DNA of 64,000 bases from Algibacter sp. L1A34 (GCF_009796805.1 NZ_CP047029.1:62001-126000), one strand, 5' to 3'; shown: positions 26,586-35,946, counted from the stretch's first letter. The notes: generated from the sequence alone by a model not told the origin. A program made the numbers and translations.

Positions 26586-27404
26586 ATGATAGTAATAAAA
26601 ACAAAAGAAGAAATAGAATTGATGCGTGAAAGTGCATTAATAGTATCTAAAACATTAGGCGAAGTTGCCAAAGCAATTAAGCCAGGCGTTACGACGCTTC
26701 AACTTGATAAAATTGCAGAAGAACATATTAGAGACCATGGTGCTATTCCTGGTTTTTTAGGCCTTTACGATTTCCCAAACACCCTTTGCATGAGTCCGAA
26801 TACACAAGTAGTACACGGTATTCCTAATAATACACCTTTAGTTGAAGGCGATATCATTTCTATAGATTGTGGTGCATTAAAAAACGGATTTTATGGAGAT
26901 CACGCTTATACATTTGCAGTAGGTGAGATTGATCCAGAAACTGAAAAATTACTTCAAGTTACCAAAGAATCTTTATACGTTGGTATCCGTGAGTTTAAAG
27001 CGAACAACCGTGTTGGCGATGTTGGTTATGCCATTCAAAAATATTGTGAAGATCATGGTTATGGCGTGGTTCGTGAGCTAGTTGGTCATGGATTAGGCAG
27101 CAAAATGCATGAAGATCCAGAAATGCCAAACTACGGAAAACGTGGTAGAGGCAAGAAATTTATTGACGGTATGGTGGTTGCCATTGAGCCAATGATTAAC
27201 TTAGGGACACACCGTATAAAACAACACAGAGACGGTTGGACAATTACAACTTTAGACAATAAACCATCTGCACATTTTGAGCACGATGTGGCTTTAGTTG
27301 ATGGAAAACCTGAGTTGCTTTCAACCTTTGCGTATGTATATGATGCTTTAGGAATTAAAAGTAATGAAGAAGATGAATTTCGTCAACAAGCATTAGTTCT
27401 CTAA
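26586..27404 (+). CDS. map: Methionine aminopeptidase, type I
   Basis: The 272-residue enzyme removes the N-terminal Met from nascent proteins. The pita-bread fold ligands are visible: Asp in [24 protein letters not shown] (two metal-binding Asp), His in [20 protein letters not shown], Glu in [11 protein letters not shown] and Glu in [16 protein letters not shown]. The N-terminal [23 protein letters not shown] is typical of type I. It has no zinc-finger extension. The next gene starts 8 bp after it, suggesting an operon with the DUF3050 protein and methyltransferase. Confidence 0.96.
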   Translation: MIVIKTKEEIELMRESALIVSKTLGEVAKAIKPGVTTLQLDKIAEEHIRDHGAIPGFLGLYDFPNTLCMSPNTQVVHGIPNNTPLVEGDIISIDCGALKNGFYGDHAYTFAVGEIDPETEKLLQVTKESLYVGIREFKANNRVGDVGYAIQKYCEDHGYGVVRELVGHGLGSKMHEDPEMPNYGKRGRGKKFIDGMVVAIEPMINLGTHRIKQHRDGWTITTLDNKPSAHFEHDVALVDGKPELLSTFAYVYDALGIKSNEEDEFRQQALVL

Positions 27405-27412
27405 AACAACGC

Positions 27413-28198
27413 ATGAATACATCTATTGAATCTATAGAACTCGCGTTAAAACCATTACGCGCAGAACTTAATTCTCATAAACTATATAGCAACTTAGCAT
27501 CGGTTAAAGACATAAAAACCTTTATGGAGCAACATGTGTTTGCCGTTTGGGATTTTATGAGTTTGCTAAAAGCGCTTCAAAATCATTTAACTAATACTTC
27601 TGTGCCCTGGATTCCTGTTAAACATCCTTCTACAGCTCGTTTTATTAATGAAATTGTTTTAGGAGAAGAAAGTGATATTAATGAATTGGGAGAACCTAAT
27701 AGTCACTTTGAAATGTACTTAGATGCTATGCACCAAATTGGAGCAAGTACAACTGATATAGAAAAATTTATAATACAAATAGAAAAAGGTATTTCAGTTT
27801 CCGAAGCGATGACGGCTTTAAACTTACCTAAAGCAACTAGAGATTTTGTAGACTTTTCATTTAAAATAATAGCAACCAATGCATCGCATAAAATAGCATC
27901 TGCATTTACTTTTGGCAGAGAAGATGTAATTCCTGATATGTTTTTTCAAATTATTAAACAATCGGAACAAAACAATAAAGCATCTTATAGTAAGTTAACT
28001 TATTATTTAGAACGCCATATTGAATTGGATGGAGATGAACATGGCCCACTGTCACTAAAAATGGTTGAAGAATTATGTGGAAACGACCAAACTAAATGGA
28101 ATGACGTATTAGAAACAGCCAAAGATGCATTAAAATATAGGATTGCGCTTTGGGATGGTATTTCAACTTTAATTTTATCGAATACGGTATTAGCCTAG
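27413..28198 (+). CDS. DUF3050 family protein
   Basis: The 261-residue soluble protein matches the DUF3050 family: an N-terminal segment [45 protein letters not shown], then [17 protein letters not shown] and a C-terminal [24 protein letters not shown]. The helical layout with conserved His residues recalls heme-oxygenase-like or TenA-like folds, though no function is known to me. It follows map by 8 bp and precedes a methyltransferase by 6 bp. Confidence 0.8.
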   Translation: MNTSIESIELALKPLRAELNSHKLYSNLASVKDIKTFMEQHVFAVWDFMSLLKALQNHLTNTSVPWIPVKHPSTARFINEIVLGEESDINELGEPNSHFEMYLDAMHQIGASTTDIEKFIIQIEKGISVSEAMTALNLPKATRDFVDFSFKIIATNASHKIASAFTFGREDVIPDMFFQIIKQSEQNNKASYSKLTYYLERHIELDGDEHGPLSLKMVEELCGNDQTKWNDVLETAKDALKYRIALWDGISTLILSNTVLA

Positions 28199-28204
28199 CA
28201 AAAT

Positions 28205-28969
28205 TTGAAAAAGCTCTTTAAACTCATATTAAACACCATTCCAAGACCTTTGTTAATAAGGTTAAGCTATGTTATTCGTCCGGTTTTAGCTTTCTTTTTA
28301 AAAGGCGACACTTTTACCGACCCTATAGATGGAAAAAGCTTTAAAAGTTTTCTCCCTTATGGTTATGGCAATCAGCGTAACAACGTATTATCACCTTCTA
28401 CTTTAAGTTTAGAGCGCCACCGATTACTTTGGTTGTATCTTAAAAATGAAACCGATTTTTTTACAGCACCAAAAAAAGTACTTCATTTTGCTCCCGAACA
28501 ATGTTTTTTAAAACGTTTTAGAAATCTTAAAAACTTAGATTACACTACAACCGATTTACTTTCTCCTATTGCAGACGTAAAAGCAGATATTTGCGATTTA
28601 CCTTTTGAAGATAATAGTTACGATATTATTTTTTGTAATCATGTTTTAGAACATATTCCTGATGATACCAAAGCGATGCAGGAATTATATCGTGTTTTAA
28701 AACCTGGTGGTATGGGTGTTTTTCAAATTCCCCAAGATTTATCTAGAGCAACCACTTTTGAAGATGATTCGATTACCGATAAAGTTGAACGCGCTAAAAT
28801 ATTCGGACAATACGATCATGTTCGTGTTTATGGCCAAGATTATTTTGACAAGCTTCGAGGTATAGGTTTTAAAGTAAAGGAGGTTGATTATACCGCAAAT
28901 CTTTCCGCGGAAGCGATAGAAAAATACTGTTTAGCCAAAGGTGAAATTATTCCGGTAGTTTATAAATAA
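28205..28969 (+). CDS. SAM-dependent methyltransferase (type 11)
   Basis: The 254-residue protein starts at a TTG codon six bases after the previous stop; no ATG is nearby. A hydrophobic N-terminal third is followed by a Rossmann methyltransferase core: VLHFAPEQCF near residue 95 takes the place of motif I, then DYTTTDLL, ADICDLPFEDNSYDIIFCNHVLEHIPDDTKAMQELYRVLKPGGMGVFQIP. The substrate is not known. Co-directional tight spacing suggests it is transcribed with map and the DUF3050 gene. Confidence 0.85.
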   Translation: MKKLFKLILNTIPRPLLIRLSYVIRPVLAFFLKGDTFTDPIDGKSFKSFLPYGYGNQRNNVLSPSTLSLERHRLLWLYLKNETDFFTAPKKVLHFAPEQCFLKRFRNLKNLDYTTTDLLSPIADVKADICDLPFEDNSYDIIFCNHVLEHIPDDTKAMQELYRVLKPGGMGVFQIPQDLSRATTFEDDSITDKVERAKIFGQYDHVRVYGQDYFDKLRGIGFKVKEVDYTANLSAEAIEKYCLAKGEIIPVVYK

Positions 28970-28997
28970 AAATTTCAAACTAAATATTTATTGAATC

Positions 28998-29366
28998 ATG
29001 ACACAACAAGTTATAATTGCTACTGGTGCTATTTTTGGGATGTTATCCGTTATTTTTGGTGCTTTTGGAGCACATGCTTTGAAGAAAATCTTATCTAACG
29101 ACCAATTGCATAGTTTTGAAGTTGGTGTAAAATATCAAATGTATCATGCCATTGTTTTGGTAGCACTCGGTTTAAATTTTAAATATATAACGATACCTAT
29201 TTACTGGTGCTTTACCTTGGGTATTATCTTGTTTTCTTTCAGTATTTATGGTTTAATTTTATCTGATGCAAAAGGAAGTAAGTTGAAATTTTTAGGCCCT
29301 ATAACTCCGCTAGGTGGCTTGCTTTTTGTTATTGGCTGGTTACTTTTGTTAATTAATGTTTTATAG
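28998..29366 (+). CDS. DUF423 small membrane protein
   Basis: The 122-residue protein has four predicted membrane helices and the DUF423 (YgdD-like) pattern: ATGAIFGMLSVIFGAFGAHALKK, FEVGVKYQMYHAIVLVALGL and LKFLGPITPLGGLLFVIGWLLLL. It is an inner-membrane protein without assigned function. It begins 28 bp after the methyltransferase and may be the last gene of that run. Confidence 0.88.
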   Translation: MTQQVIIATGAIFGMLSVIFGAFGAHALKKILSNDQLHSFEVGVKYQMYHAIVLVALGLNFKYITIPIYWCFTLGIILFSFSIYGLILSDAKGSKLKFLGPITPLGGLLFVIGWLLLLINVL

Positions 29367-29453
29367 AAAGAATTTACGCTTATCTATTTTCTATTGTATC
29401 TAATTTGACGCAACCTAATTAGATATTTATCATCTAACAATAAACTAGAAAAC

Positions 29454-29960
29454 ATGAGGCATTTTATTTTTACATCTATAATGATTCTAACCTTCTTTTC
29501 TTCTTGTAAAAGCGACGAAAATGAAAACGATTGTTATCCCGAAATGATAATATCAAATTGGGTTTCTGAAAAGGAAATAATAGTTGAATTCGATACTCAG
29601 TTTAAAAGAAATAATTATAATATAATTAATGGAAATAAAATATTGTTTAAATACAATCTTAACGGAGCGCAATGTGATAATATAATAGATGATGAATGGG
29701 GAGAAAACTTAATTTTTCAAATCGAAAACAATAATACTGACTTTGAATTTATAGATAATGAAATCCTTTCAACAAACTGCTTTTACCAACAGTATGGGGC
29801 TTGGGTAGCTCATAACAAATATGAAGTAAAAAATGGTATAATAAAAGGAGAGAAAATATCAAAGACCGAGTGGGAAATAACTGTAAATATTGAAACCACG
29901 CCTATATTTGAAAATGAACCATCTAAAAATATTATTTTTACAGAAATATTTAAAGAATAA
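29454..29960 (+). CDS. Hypothetical lipoprotein
   Basis: The 168-residue protein has a lipobox (TFFSSC, Cys18) followed by an acidic, Asn-rich linker (KSDENENDCYPEM) and a probable beta-rich domain with no recognised motif. Two further Cys residues (in GAQCDN and STNCFYQQYG) could form a disulfide. It ends 25 bp from the convergent apbE gene. It is more AT-rich than its neighbours. Confidence 0.7.
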   Translation: MRHFIFTSIMILTFFSSCKSDENENDCYPEMIISNWVSEKEIIVEFDTQFKRNNYNIINGNKILFKYNLNGAQCDNIIDDEWGENLIFQIENNNTDFEFIDNEILSTNCFYQQYGAWVAHNKYEVKNGIIKGEKISKTEWEITVNIETTPIFENEPSKNIIFTEIFKE

Positions 29961-29985
29961 AAACAACAGATACCAAACCTATAAA

Positions 29986-30981
29986 TTACTCACCAAAACC
30001 ATTAAAAGTTAAAGTTTCAAACTCCTTTTCATCATTTTCAAAAATCAAGAAGACTTTTAATTCTGAATGACCTTCTAAAAAGACTTTTACTTTTTCTATT
30101 CCCATAGCCTTAAAAGCAGTCGCGTAAGCATCTGCCGTCATACAATTATCAGCAATTACAGAAATGCTTAATAAGTTAGTTTTACTAGGATAACCTGTTT
30201 TAGTATCGATAATATGTGCATAGCGATTTCCATTTTCGTCAACCTTAAATTTTCGATATGTTCCTGATGTTGCCATGGACTTATCCTTAAGAAAAAGCAC
30301 TTTATTTATAGATTGCGTTCCATTAAAATTTGGGTTCTCTACACCTACTGTCCAAACCTTTCCACTGGCTTTATTAGAACCTCTTGCACGTAGTTCTCCT
30401 CCTATATTTATTAAATAGTTTTTAACGTTTTTACTTTCCAAAAATCTACCTACAACATCAACCCCATAACCTTTTGCGATAGCGTTAAAATCCAAAAACG
30501 TTCCTTTTGGTTTTATAATTTTAGAATTAACCAATTTAACTTTATTTAAACCTACGGATTGCATTAAATTGTTAATCTTAAGGCTATCTAAGTCAATTAT
30601 TTTTCCTTCCGGGCCAAAATCCCATGCGTTAACTACGGCTCCTATTGTAGGATCGAAAGCACCATTGGTAGCTTTGTAAATAGCTTCAGAATTTTCGAAA
30701 ACGGTTTTAAAATGGTTATCAATATCAATAGATTCATTTCTGTTTAATTTCGAAATATCAGAATCAGGAATATACGTTGACATCGACTTATTAATTACAA
30801 AAAACAAACTATCGAGCTGTTTTTCATAATTCACATCTGTACCGCAAGTAACTTGATAAAAGGTTCCAAAAACAGAACCTTCGATTCGTGTATTTTCAGG
30901 ATTAATTATTTCTTTACTTGAAGCTGATTGCTTGCATGCAGCAAACATCAAGCATAATATCACAAATTTAAGCTTATTCAT
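29986..30981 (-). CDS. apbE: FAD:protein FMN transferase (flavinylates Na+-NQR), lipoprotein
   Basis: The 331-residue lipoprotein (MFAAC, Cys16) has ApbE motifs: EGSVFGTFYQVTCG, MSTYIPDSDISKLN, GAFDPTIGAVVNAWDFGP, FLDFNAIAKGYGVDVV, YLINIGGELRARG, and MATSGTYRKF...YAHIIDTKTGYP with the Mg-binding region ADNCMTADAYATAFKAMG. It transfers FMN from FAD to Thr residues of NqrB and NqrC in the periplasm; both subunits are encoded 9-11 kb to the right. The gene directly abuts the upstream small gene (next base after its stop), so the pair is co-transcribed. Confidence 0.95.
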   Translation of the reverse strand: MNKLKFVILCLMFAACKQSASSKEIINPENTRIEGSVFGTFYQVTCGTDVNYEKQLDSLFFVINKSMSTYIPDSDISKLNRNESIDIDNHFKTVFENSEAIYKATNGAFDPTIGAVVNAWDFGPEGKIIDLDSLKINNLMQSVGLNKVKLVNSKIIKPKGTFLDFNAIAKGYGVDVVGRFLESKNVKNYLINIGGELRARGSNKASGKVWTVGVENPNFNGTQSINKVLFLKDKSMATSGTYRKFKVDENGNRYAHIIDTKTGYPSKTNLLSISVIADNCMTADAYATAFKAMGIEKVKVFLEGHSELKVFLIFENDEKEFETLTFNGFGE

Positions 30982-31359
30982 TTAGTTCAAATTTGTTTCT
31001 AAAACCTGAATTCCGTTATATTCTAATAAGTATTCTTCGTTTAAATAAAGAGGTTCTTTTTCACCATTAACACTACCTACTCCAACACCTGCATACAATA
31101 CTTTAGCATCATTTTCTCTAGCGTGCTTTTTAAAGCTTTCCATCCAAACTACATCGTAATTATTAGGGTTTTCTGGTAAAATTACGGCACGAACAATTAC
31201 AAAAAAGTACTGCTTTGTTTTATCCATACAAACAAATTGGGGATGTTTTTTAAGTTTACTATTTATGGCTATAAAATCGAAACCACGATTTTCTAAATCT
31301 TTCCCAACGTGGTTCATGGCCAAATTGTGAAGTTCTTGTTTTGATAATGCTTTACTCAT
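30982..31359 (-). CDS. Conserved small protein paired with apbE, unknown function
   Basis: The 125-residue soluble protein (MSKALSKQELHNLAMNHVG...) has no signal peptide or membrane segment. A core of DLENRGFDFIAINSKLKKHPQFVCMDKTKQYFFVIVRAV could be an alpha/beta fold. The frame extends to a TTG at 31374, but a TATTTTTG -7 box at 31364-31371 overlaps that extension, so the ATG at 31359 is chosen and the mRNA would be nearly leaderless. It has no 2Fe-2S or FAD motif, so it is not NqrF. Its tight link with apbE suggests a role in flavinylation or Na+-NQR assembly; that is only an inference. Confidence 0.7.
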   Translation of the reverse strand: MSKALSKQELHNLAMNHVGKDLENRGFDFIAINSKLKKHPQFVCMDKTKQYFFVIVRAVILPENPNNYDVVWMESFKKHARENDAKVLYAGVGVGSVNGEKEPLYLNEEYLLEYNGIQVLETNLN

Positions 31360-31363
31360 ATTG

Positions 31364-31371
31364 CAAAAATA
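31364..31371 (-). promoter_or_regulatory. Promoter -7 box of the apbE unit
   Basis: Leftward TATTTTTG matches TAnnTTTG exactly and lies 4 bp before the ATG at 31359. Initiation about 5-7 bp downstream would make the transcript leaderless or almost so. Confidence 0.5.
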
Positions 31372-31424
31372 CAATATTACTCGTATTTTAAAAACTAGAT
31401 TATAACAAAGTACTTGACAAAAAG

Positions 31425-32294
31425 TTATTTAAAACGAACAAATTTGGAATTATTAAAGGTATAATTTGAAACAGGTATAACAACATCTTGCTCCAGTTTA
31501 TACCACGGAGAAATTACGCTATTCTCAAGATTTTTAACCAAATGCACACTTTGCGCAGGCGTATTTCCTTGAAACAGTAAAAATAGTTTTTCACCATTTT
31601 CATTTATCACTTCATCACAAAGCATAACAATATGCCCTGGCGAACCACCTCTTATAAGCATATCTCCAATTTTCAAATCTTTTGAAGATGTTATTTTTGG
31701 TAATTCATTGTATAATGACAATGTGCCTGAATACATGTAAATAAGATTCAAATATTTATAAAAATTTTCTTTTGAATAATTCTTCCCCGCGGTTTTATAA
31801 AAAGAGACTTTATTGCCTTTAATTTTAGGCCGATATCCTTCAGCATATTTAAGCCAAGAACAGTAATGTCCACTTGTGAAATTAAACCCTATTTCTGATT
31901 TTCTACCGGTTTCCCATAAGTATTCGCTACGTATTCTAATTAATGCATCGGCACATTGTTGTAATCCGTTTTTAGGAACAGGAATTTCTAAAATCCCTAT
32001 GTGGCCACCTTGCCAAAAATATTCAGAATTATCATAATTAATAATTTTACTTCCAAAAGCTTTCAATTTATAATTCCGAAGATAATTTTGAAAAGTTCTT
32101 TCAGAATAATTTAAACGTTTATAGCCATCAGGAACATTTACTCTTGAAACAATAGTAAAACTATCTTTATCAATTAGGTTTACTTTATCGGTAGCTCTAA
32201 CACTGTTTTTTAAATTCTTATGAGAAGATGTTATCTGAAAGAACAAAACAGCAACAACAGTGGTGAAAATGGTTAAAACGATAGTTTTTTTCAT
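31425..32294 (-). CDS. DUF4846 family exported protein
   Basis: With the start at 32294 the protein has 289 residues; an upstream ATG at 32315 adds seven polar residues before the hydrophobic segment MKKTIVLTIFTTVVAVLFFQI, which is a signal peptide or anchor. DUF4846 traits are the N-terminal VPDGYKRLNYSERTFQNYLRNYKL, EYFWQGGHIGILEIPVP, QQCADALIRIRSEYLWETGR, GHYCSWLKYAEGYRP and LKIGDMLIRGGSPGHIVML. The Cys in HYCSWL and His in GSPGHIVM resemble a Cys-His pair of NlpC/P60-like hydrolases, but catalysis is not established. Confidence 0.82.
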   Translation of the reverse strand: MKKTIVLTIFTTVVAVLFFQITSSHKNLKNSVRATDKVNLIDKDSFTIVSRVNVPDGYKRLNYSERTFQNYLRNYKLKAFGSKIINYDNSEYFWQGGHIGILEIPVPKNGLQQCADALIRIRSEYLWETGRKSEIGFNFTSGHYCSWLKYAEGYRPKIKGNKVSFYKTAGKNYSKENFYKYLNLIYMYSGTLSLYNELPKITSSKDLKIGDMLIRGGSPGHIVMLCDEVINENGEKLFLLFQGNTPAQSVHLVKNLENSVISPWYKLEQDVVIPVSNYTFNNSKFVRFK

Positions 32295-32403
32295 GTTTTT
32301 ATAACGAAGAAACATATAGTTTGGTATAAATAGAATTGGTAAAGAAAGTTCATTTTAAAGAAACTGCTTTTTTTTTCGTAATTTAATATCAAAATTAACC
32401 GAT

Positions 32404-32862
32404 ATGCAAACTACTCCACGATTAGAAGCCGCTATAAATAAACTATATATTGCTTTTCATAATAACAAATTGAATCCCGAATGTTGCAAACAATGTGCGG
32501 TTGGAAATATTTTAGACCAAATGGATAGTTGGAAACATCTTTCTGACCATCATGGGGCAACAGCGCTTAATTATGTTGGCAAAGTACATCAAAATTTAGG
32601 ACGAAAATTTAATGGATATTCCCCTTTAGAATTACTTCAAATAGAAGCAACTTTTTTGAAGGCTTGCGGATACAAATTACCACTTCATTATAAAAATGAA
32701 AAACCTAAAAATCCAACAGATAAAGATATTTTATTTAAAGGATTGTCTGAAGTGATAAAACTTTTGTGCGATTTAGACAAAATCGATAATGTTATGGATT
32801 ATACCAAATTATTTGAATTTGAAAACGATAAACCTAAAGTAGAATTACATCTTTTTAGTTGA
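32404..32862 (+). CDS. Conserved small protein with a CCxxC motif, unknown function
   Basis: The 152-residue cytosolic protein has helices around RLEAAINKLYIAFHNNKLNPECCKQCAVGNILDQMDSWKHLSDHHGATALNYVGKVHQNLGRKFNGYSPLELLQIEATFLKACGYKLP. The Cys cluster ECCKQCAVGN (Cys27, Cys28, Cys31) with nearby His residues could bind a metal or an Fe-S cluster. No known enzyme family is recognised. It stands alone between a leftward DUF4846 gene and a convergent sensor kinase gene. Genes of this region surround the nqr/apbE loci, so a redox role is possible but unproven. Confidence 0.65.
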   Translation: MQTTPRLEAAINKLYIAFHNNKLNPECCKQCAVGNILDQMDSWKHLSDHHGATALNYVGKVHQNLGRKFNGYSPLELLQIEATFLKACGYKLPLHYKNEKPKNPTDKDILFKGLSEVIKLLCDLDKIDNVMDYTKLFEFENDKPKVELHLFS

Positions 32863-32875
32863 AAAACAAATAAGT

Positions 32876-34744
32876 TTAAACTTTCACTGGAATAGAAAAA
32901 GAAAAAGTTGTTCCGGCGCCTTCTGATGATGTAAACCATATTTTACCAGAATGAGATTCCACAATTTTTTTGCAATGTGCTAAGCCTATTCCCGAACCTT
33001 CATAGTCTAATCTTGAGTTCAACCTTTGAAATATAGCAAAAACACGATCTTGATATTCTTGAGCTATACCAATGCCATTATCTGCAACAGAGAACTGCCA
33101 GAATTTTTGTTCTTCAACATCGCCTTCTTCTATTTTGGAAATTTCGGTACAATAAATATCTATTTTAGGCTTAACTCCAGGTTTTGTAAATTTAATCCCA
33201 TTAGTTATCAGGTTTTGGAAAAGTAATCTTAATTCTACCTCATTACCTTTTATTTTTGGCAAATCTTTATAATTAACAACGGCTTCACTGCGGTTTATGA
33301 CACTTTGTAAATCTCCTGTCAATACATTTAATAACGGCATACAGTCAACATCATCAATTATTTTTGTTCTTCCTAACCTAGAATATTGTAAAAGTGCATC
33401 GATTAACTTTTTCATTCTCACACTACCTTCTTTTATAAAACCAAGCATTTGTTTTCCATCATCATCAAAACTACTGTTGTACTCAGAATCTATAACATCT
33501 ATAAAACTAGATATGGTATTAAGAGGTTCTTGTAAATCATGGCTTGCGATATAAACAAATTGTTCTAATTCTTTATTTTTTGAAACCAATTGTTTAGACT
33601 GGTGGTTAATTTCAACATGCTGTGCCTTTAAGCGAAAATTTAATTTTTTATTCTTAATATAAGCCACTAGCAATGATATACTCACTATGAATAATAAACA
33701 AGACAAAATGGATAATAATATATTGTATTGTCTTTGTGTACTTATTATTATATTTTTTTCTGCAAGAATATCTTCCTTTTCTTTTATATGAATGTTTTGG
33801 ACCGTTAAAACCTTTTGTTGATTTTGAATTTCAAGATTAACAGAATCTATTTCTAATTGTTGCGCATTTATTTTATATAACTGTTTTTCAAGCTTTTCTT
33901 CTAATTCTAGCTCGAATACAAGACTTTCTTCTAGCCTCTTGTTTTTCAATTCACTTTCACGAGACAAATTAGTTATAGAATGTTCTTTATCTATAATAAC
34001 TTTATCTTTTTTATTAATATCATCTATTTGACTTCCAATTGTTTTTATATGAGTTTCTATAATTTTTTTCTGCTCAGCTTTTTCCCTATTGGCTATATAT
34101 AAGTTTTGCTCTACTTTTTTATATAATTTATCTTTTATTTCTTTTGAAGTTACAGCATAACTAGCTAATACTGGAGTAATTTTAAGATTAGCTTCTCTAA
34201 TAAACTGCCTATTGATATCATATTCATAAGTATCACCAACCTGCACCATATTAATCATTGAGCTGTGCGTTGGATACCCTTCTGTTATTATCAGAATCTC
34301 CTTCCCCTTTGTACTATTTAAAATTGCTTTTATTAAATATTCATAGGTGCTATTTACATAAACCACATTGCAATATTGAATATCATCAACACTGTTTATT
34401 CTTTTAACTTCAATAAGTTTATCATATATGCGTCTATTATTTGAAATATCAAAAAGACTCTTTTTAATAGTATCTGGCCCCATAACTCCTATTTTCAAGG
34501 TAGTCATTTGTTTTATTTTGGGCCACTTAACTTGTTCACACAAATTAAAAACCATTATTGCGCGTTGCTCCAGTATAGAAGATTCTCTGTTTTTCTCTGA
34601 ATTCTGGCTAAAAGACAGATTAGAGTACAAGGAAAATACAACTAATAATATTAAGGTTTTTAAATTTAAACACTTTGAATTATAAGTCAGTATAATTTTC
34701 TTAAGCACAGATTTACTTAGATCCCTATATGATATATTTCCCAT
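32876..34744 (-). CDS. Sensor histidine kinase with YfiR-like (DUF4154) sensory domain
   Basis: The 622-residue protein has a signal-like hydrophobic segment (about 28-47), a YfiR/DUF4154 periplasmic domain (about 58-205; FNLCEQVKWP, LKIGVMGPDTI, ILIITEGYP), a long coiled coil (about 205-340), one membrane helix (about 341-364), a HisKA domain with His402 in FVYIASHDLQEPLNTISSF, and an HATPase domain with N box QNLITNGIKF, G1 ADNGIGIA and G2 GSGIGLAHCKKIVESH. It autophosphorylates in response to a periplasmic cue. It is the third gene of a leftward unit with two single-domain response regulators, its probable phosphate acceptors. Confidence 0.9.
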   Translation of the reverse strand: MGNISYRDLSKSVLKKIILTYNSKCLNLKTLILLVVFSLYSNLSFSQNSEKNRESSILEQRAIMVFNLCEQVKWPKIKQMTTLKIGVMGPDTIKKSLFDISNNRRIYDKLIEVKRINSVDDIQYCNVVYVNSTYEYLIKAILNSTKGKEILIITEGYPTHSSMINMVQVGDTYEYDINRQFIREANLKITPVLASYAVTSKEIKDKLYKKVEQNLYIANREKAEQKKIIETHIKTIGSQIDDINKKDKVIIDKEHSITNLSRESELKNKRLEESLVFELELEEKLEKQLYKINAQQLEIDSVNLEIQNQQKVLTVQNIHIKEKEDILAEKNIIISTQRQYNILLSILSCLLFIVSISLLVAYIKNKKLNFRLKAQHVEINHQSKQLVSKNKELEQFVYIASHDLQEPLNTISSFIDVIDSEYNSSFDDDGKQMLGFIKEGSVRMKKLIDALLQYSRLGRTKIIDDVDCMPLLNVLTGDLQSVINRSEAVVNYKDLPKIKGNEVELRLLFQNLITNGIKFTKPGVKPKIDIYCTEISKIEEGDVEEQKFWQFSVADNGIGIAQEYQDRVFAIFQRLNSRLDYEGSGIGLAHCKKIVESHSGKIWFTSSEGAGTTFSFSIPVKV

Positions 34745-34928
34745 TTTTAAACAACTCTATTAAACAGCATATAACCCTAAGAACAGTGTTCTAATGGTTT
34801 ATTTATCTGTTTAGACATAAAAGATATTATATATCTTTAGTTTATTATTAAATTTAGAGGGAATGAATGGATTATTATACAATTAACCTAAAGCAAAAAA
34901 TTAAGCTCTTATCGTTAACTAATACTTA

Positions 34929-35303
34929 CTAGATATTTACATAATTATTAATATATTCTACTGTTAGCATTTTTCCTTTTTTAATCTCAACTTTACGAAC
35001 GGCAGTTAACCTTTCAAATTTTTCTTCTGATAAATCTACACTTATCATAGCATATACCACGACTTTATCAAATTTATCATTAGAACATTTTTGGACTTCT
35101 TCTAAAAATTGAATACCATCCATAACAGGCATATTTATATCTAAAAAAATAATATCTGGAACATCAATATTTTTCAAATAATTAAGTGCTTTTAAGCCAT
35201 TCTCCAGCATTACTATTTCACAATTGATAGCACTTTTTTTAAAAATATAATGATTATAAAAATTGGTCGCTTCATCATCATCAACTAAAAGTATTTTTTT
35301 CAT
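34929..35303 (-). CDS. Single-domain response regulator (CheY-like)
   Basis: The 124-residue protein is only a receiver domain: KKILLVDDDEATNFY with the acidic pair, phospho-acceptor Asp55 in DIIFLDINMPVMDG, and Lys in VRKVEIKKGK near the C terminus. No DNA-binding or enzymatic output domain is present. It lies 2 bp after the second response regulator gene and 184 bp before the kinase gene. It likely works by protein contact or in a phosphorelay. Confidence 0.88.
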   Translation of the reverse strand: MKKILLVDDDEATNFYNHYIFKKSAINCEIVMLENGLKALNYLKNIDVPDIIFLDINMPVMDGIQFLEEVQKCSNDKFDKVVVYAMISVDLSEEKFERLTAVRKVEIKKGKMLTVEYINNYVNI

Positions 35304-35305
35304 AA

Positions 35306-35734
35306 TTAATATGATGAAGTATTATTCTTAACTTTCATTAATGCAGAATTAAACACCTGTTTATCTAGAGGCTTCCTTATAAAATCTAAAAGTGTATCAT
35401 AATTATTGAATTTTGTTAAATCTTTTGGATCATTAGATGACGAAAGAATAATAACGTTAATATCATCGACTAAATCCTTACCCAATGCATAAAAATTTTC
35501 TAAAAACTCCCAACCATTCATGGCTGGCATATTAATATCTAAAAAGACTATATTGGGTTTTTCTTCTTCGTTTTTTAAACAATTCTTAATATAAGAGATT
35601 CCTTCAAAACCACTATCTAATAACACTATAGAACTAATATTATCATTATTTTTAGCGATATGTTTATTTAAAAAATTAGTTGCTTTATCATCATCAATGA
35701 ATAAAACTTTTAGATTCTTTTCTTTATCAACCAT
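35306..35734 (-). CDS. Single-domain response regulator (CheY-like)
   Basis: The 142-residue receiver has LKVLFIDDDKATNFLNKHIAK, Asp66 in NIVFLDINMPAMNGWEFLE, ILSSSNDPKD with the Thr/Ser switch position, and FIRKPLDKQVF with the conserved Lys-Pro. It carries no output domain. Sequence similarity to the neighbour at 34929-35303 (KATNF/EATNFY and LDINMP shared) suggests an old duplication. It is the first gene of the leftward receiver-receiver-kinase unit. Confidence 0.88.
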   Translation of the reverse strand: MVDKEKNLKVLFIDDDKATNFLNKHIAKNNDNISSIVLLDSGFEGISYIKNCLKNEEEKPNIVFLDINMPAMNGWEFLENFYALGKDLVDDINVIILSSSNDPKDLTKFNNYDTLLDFIRKPLDKQVFNSALMKVKNNTSSY

Positions 35735-35912
35735 TATAGAGCGATTATATTATAATAATGAAAGTTTTTATCTACGCTTATTGTTGCAATTTAATTATTT
35801 TATCGATATAATAACACATTTTTACGACATAATACATTGTGTATTTCTAATTCAACAAAAAAATATTAAAATAAAAACTTTATATTTTAATATTTAATAA
35901 AAATTAGAAGCT

Positions 35913-35946
35913 AAAAAAGCCCAACACTTTCGTATTGGGTTTTTTA
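35913..35946 (-). terminator. Terminator after the nqr operon
   Basis: A hairpin with AAAGCCCAA and TTGGG plus T-run (stem around CCCAA/TTGGG, loop near ACTTTCG) lies 20 bp past the nqrF stop. Flanking A and T runs make it usable from both sides. Confidence 0.7.

Noticed and set aside
30982-31374. Treating the small gene upstream of apbE as an NqrF subunit
   Set aside because: It has no ferredoxin Cys set, no FAD or NADH motif and no membrane helix; the true nqrF is at 35966-37273.
34815-34845. AT-rich inverted repeat (AAAGATAT / ATATCTTT) between a response regulator and the kinase gene
   Set aside because: Low stability and no convincing T-run; it may be chance in AT-rich DNA, so no attenuator is claimed.
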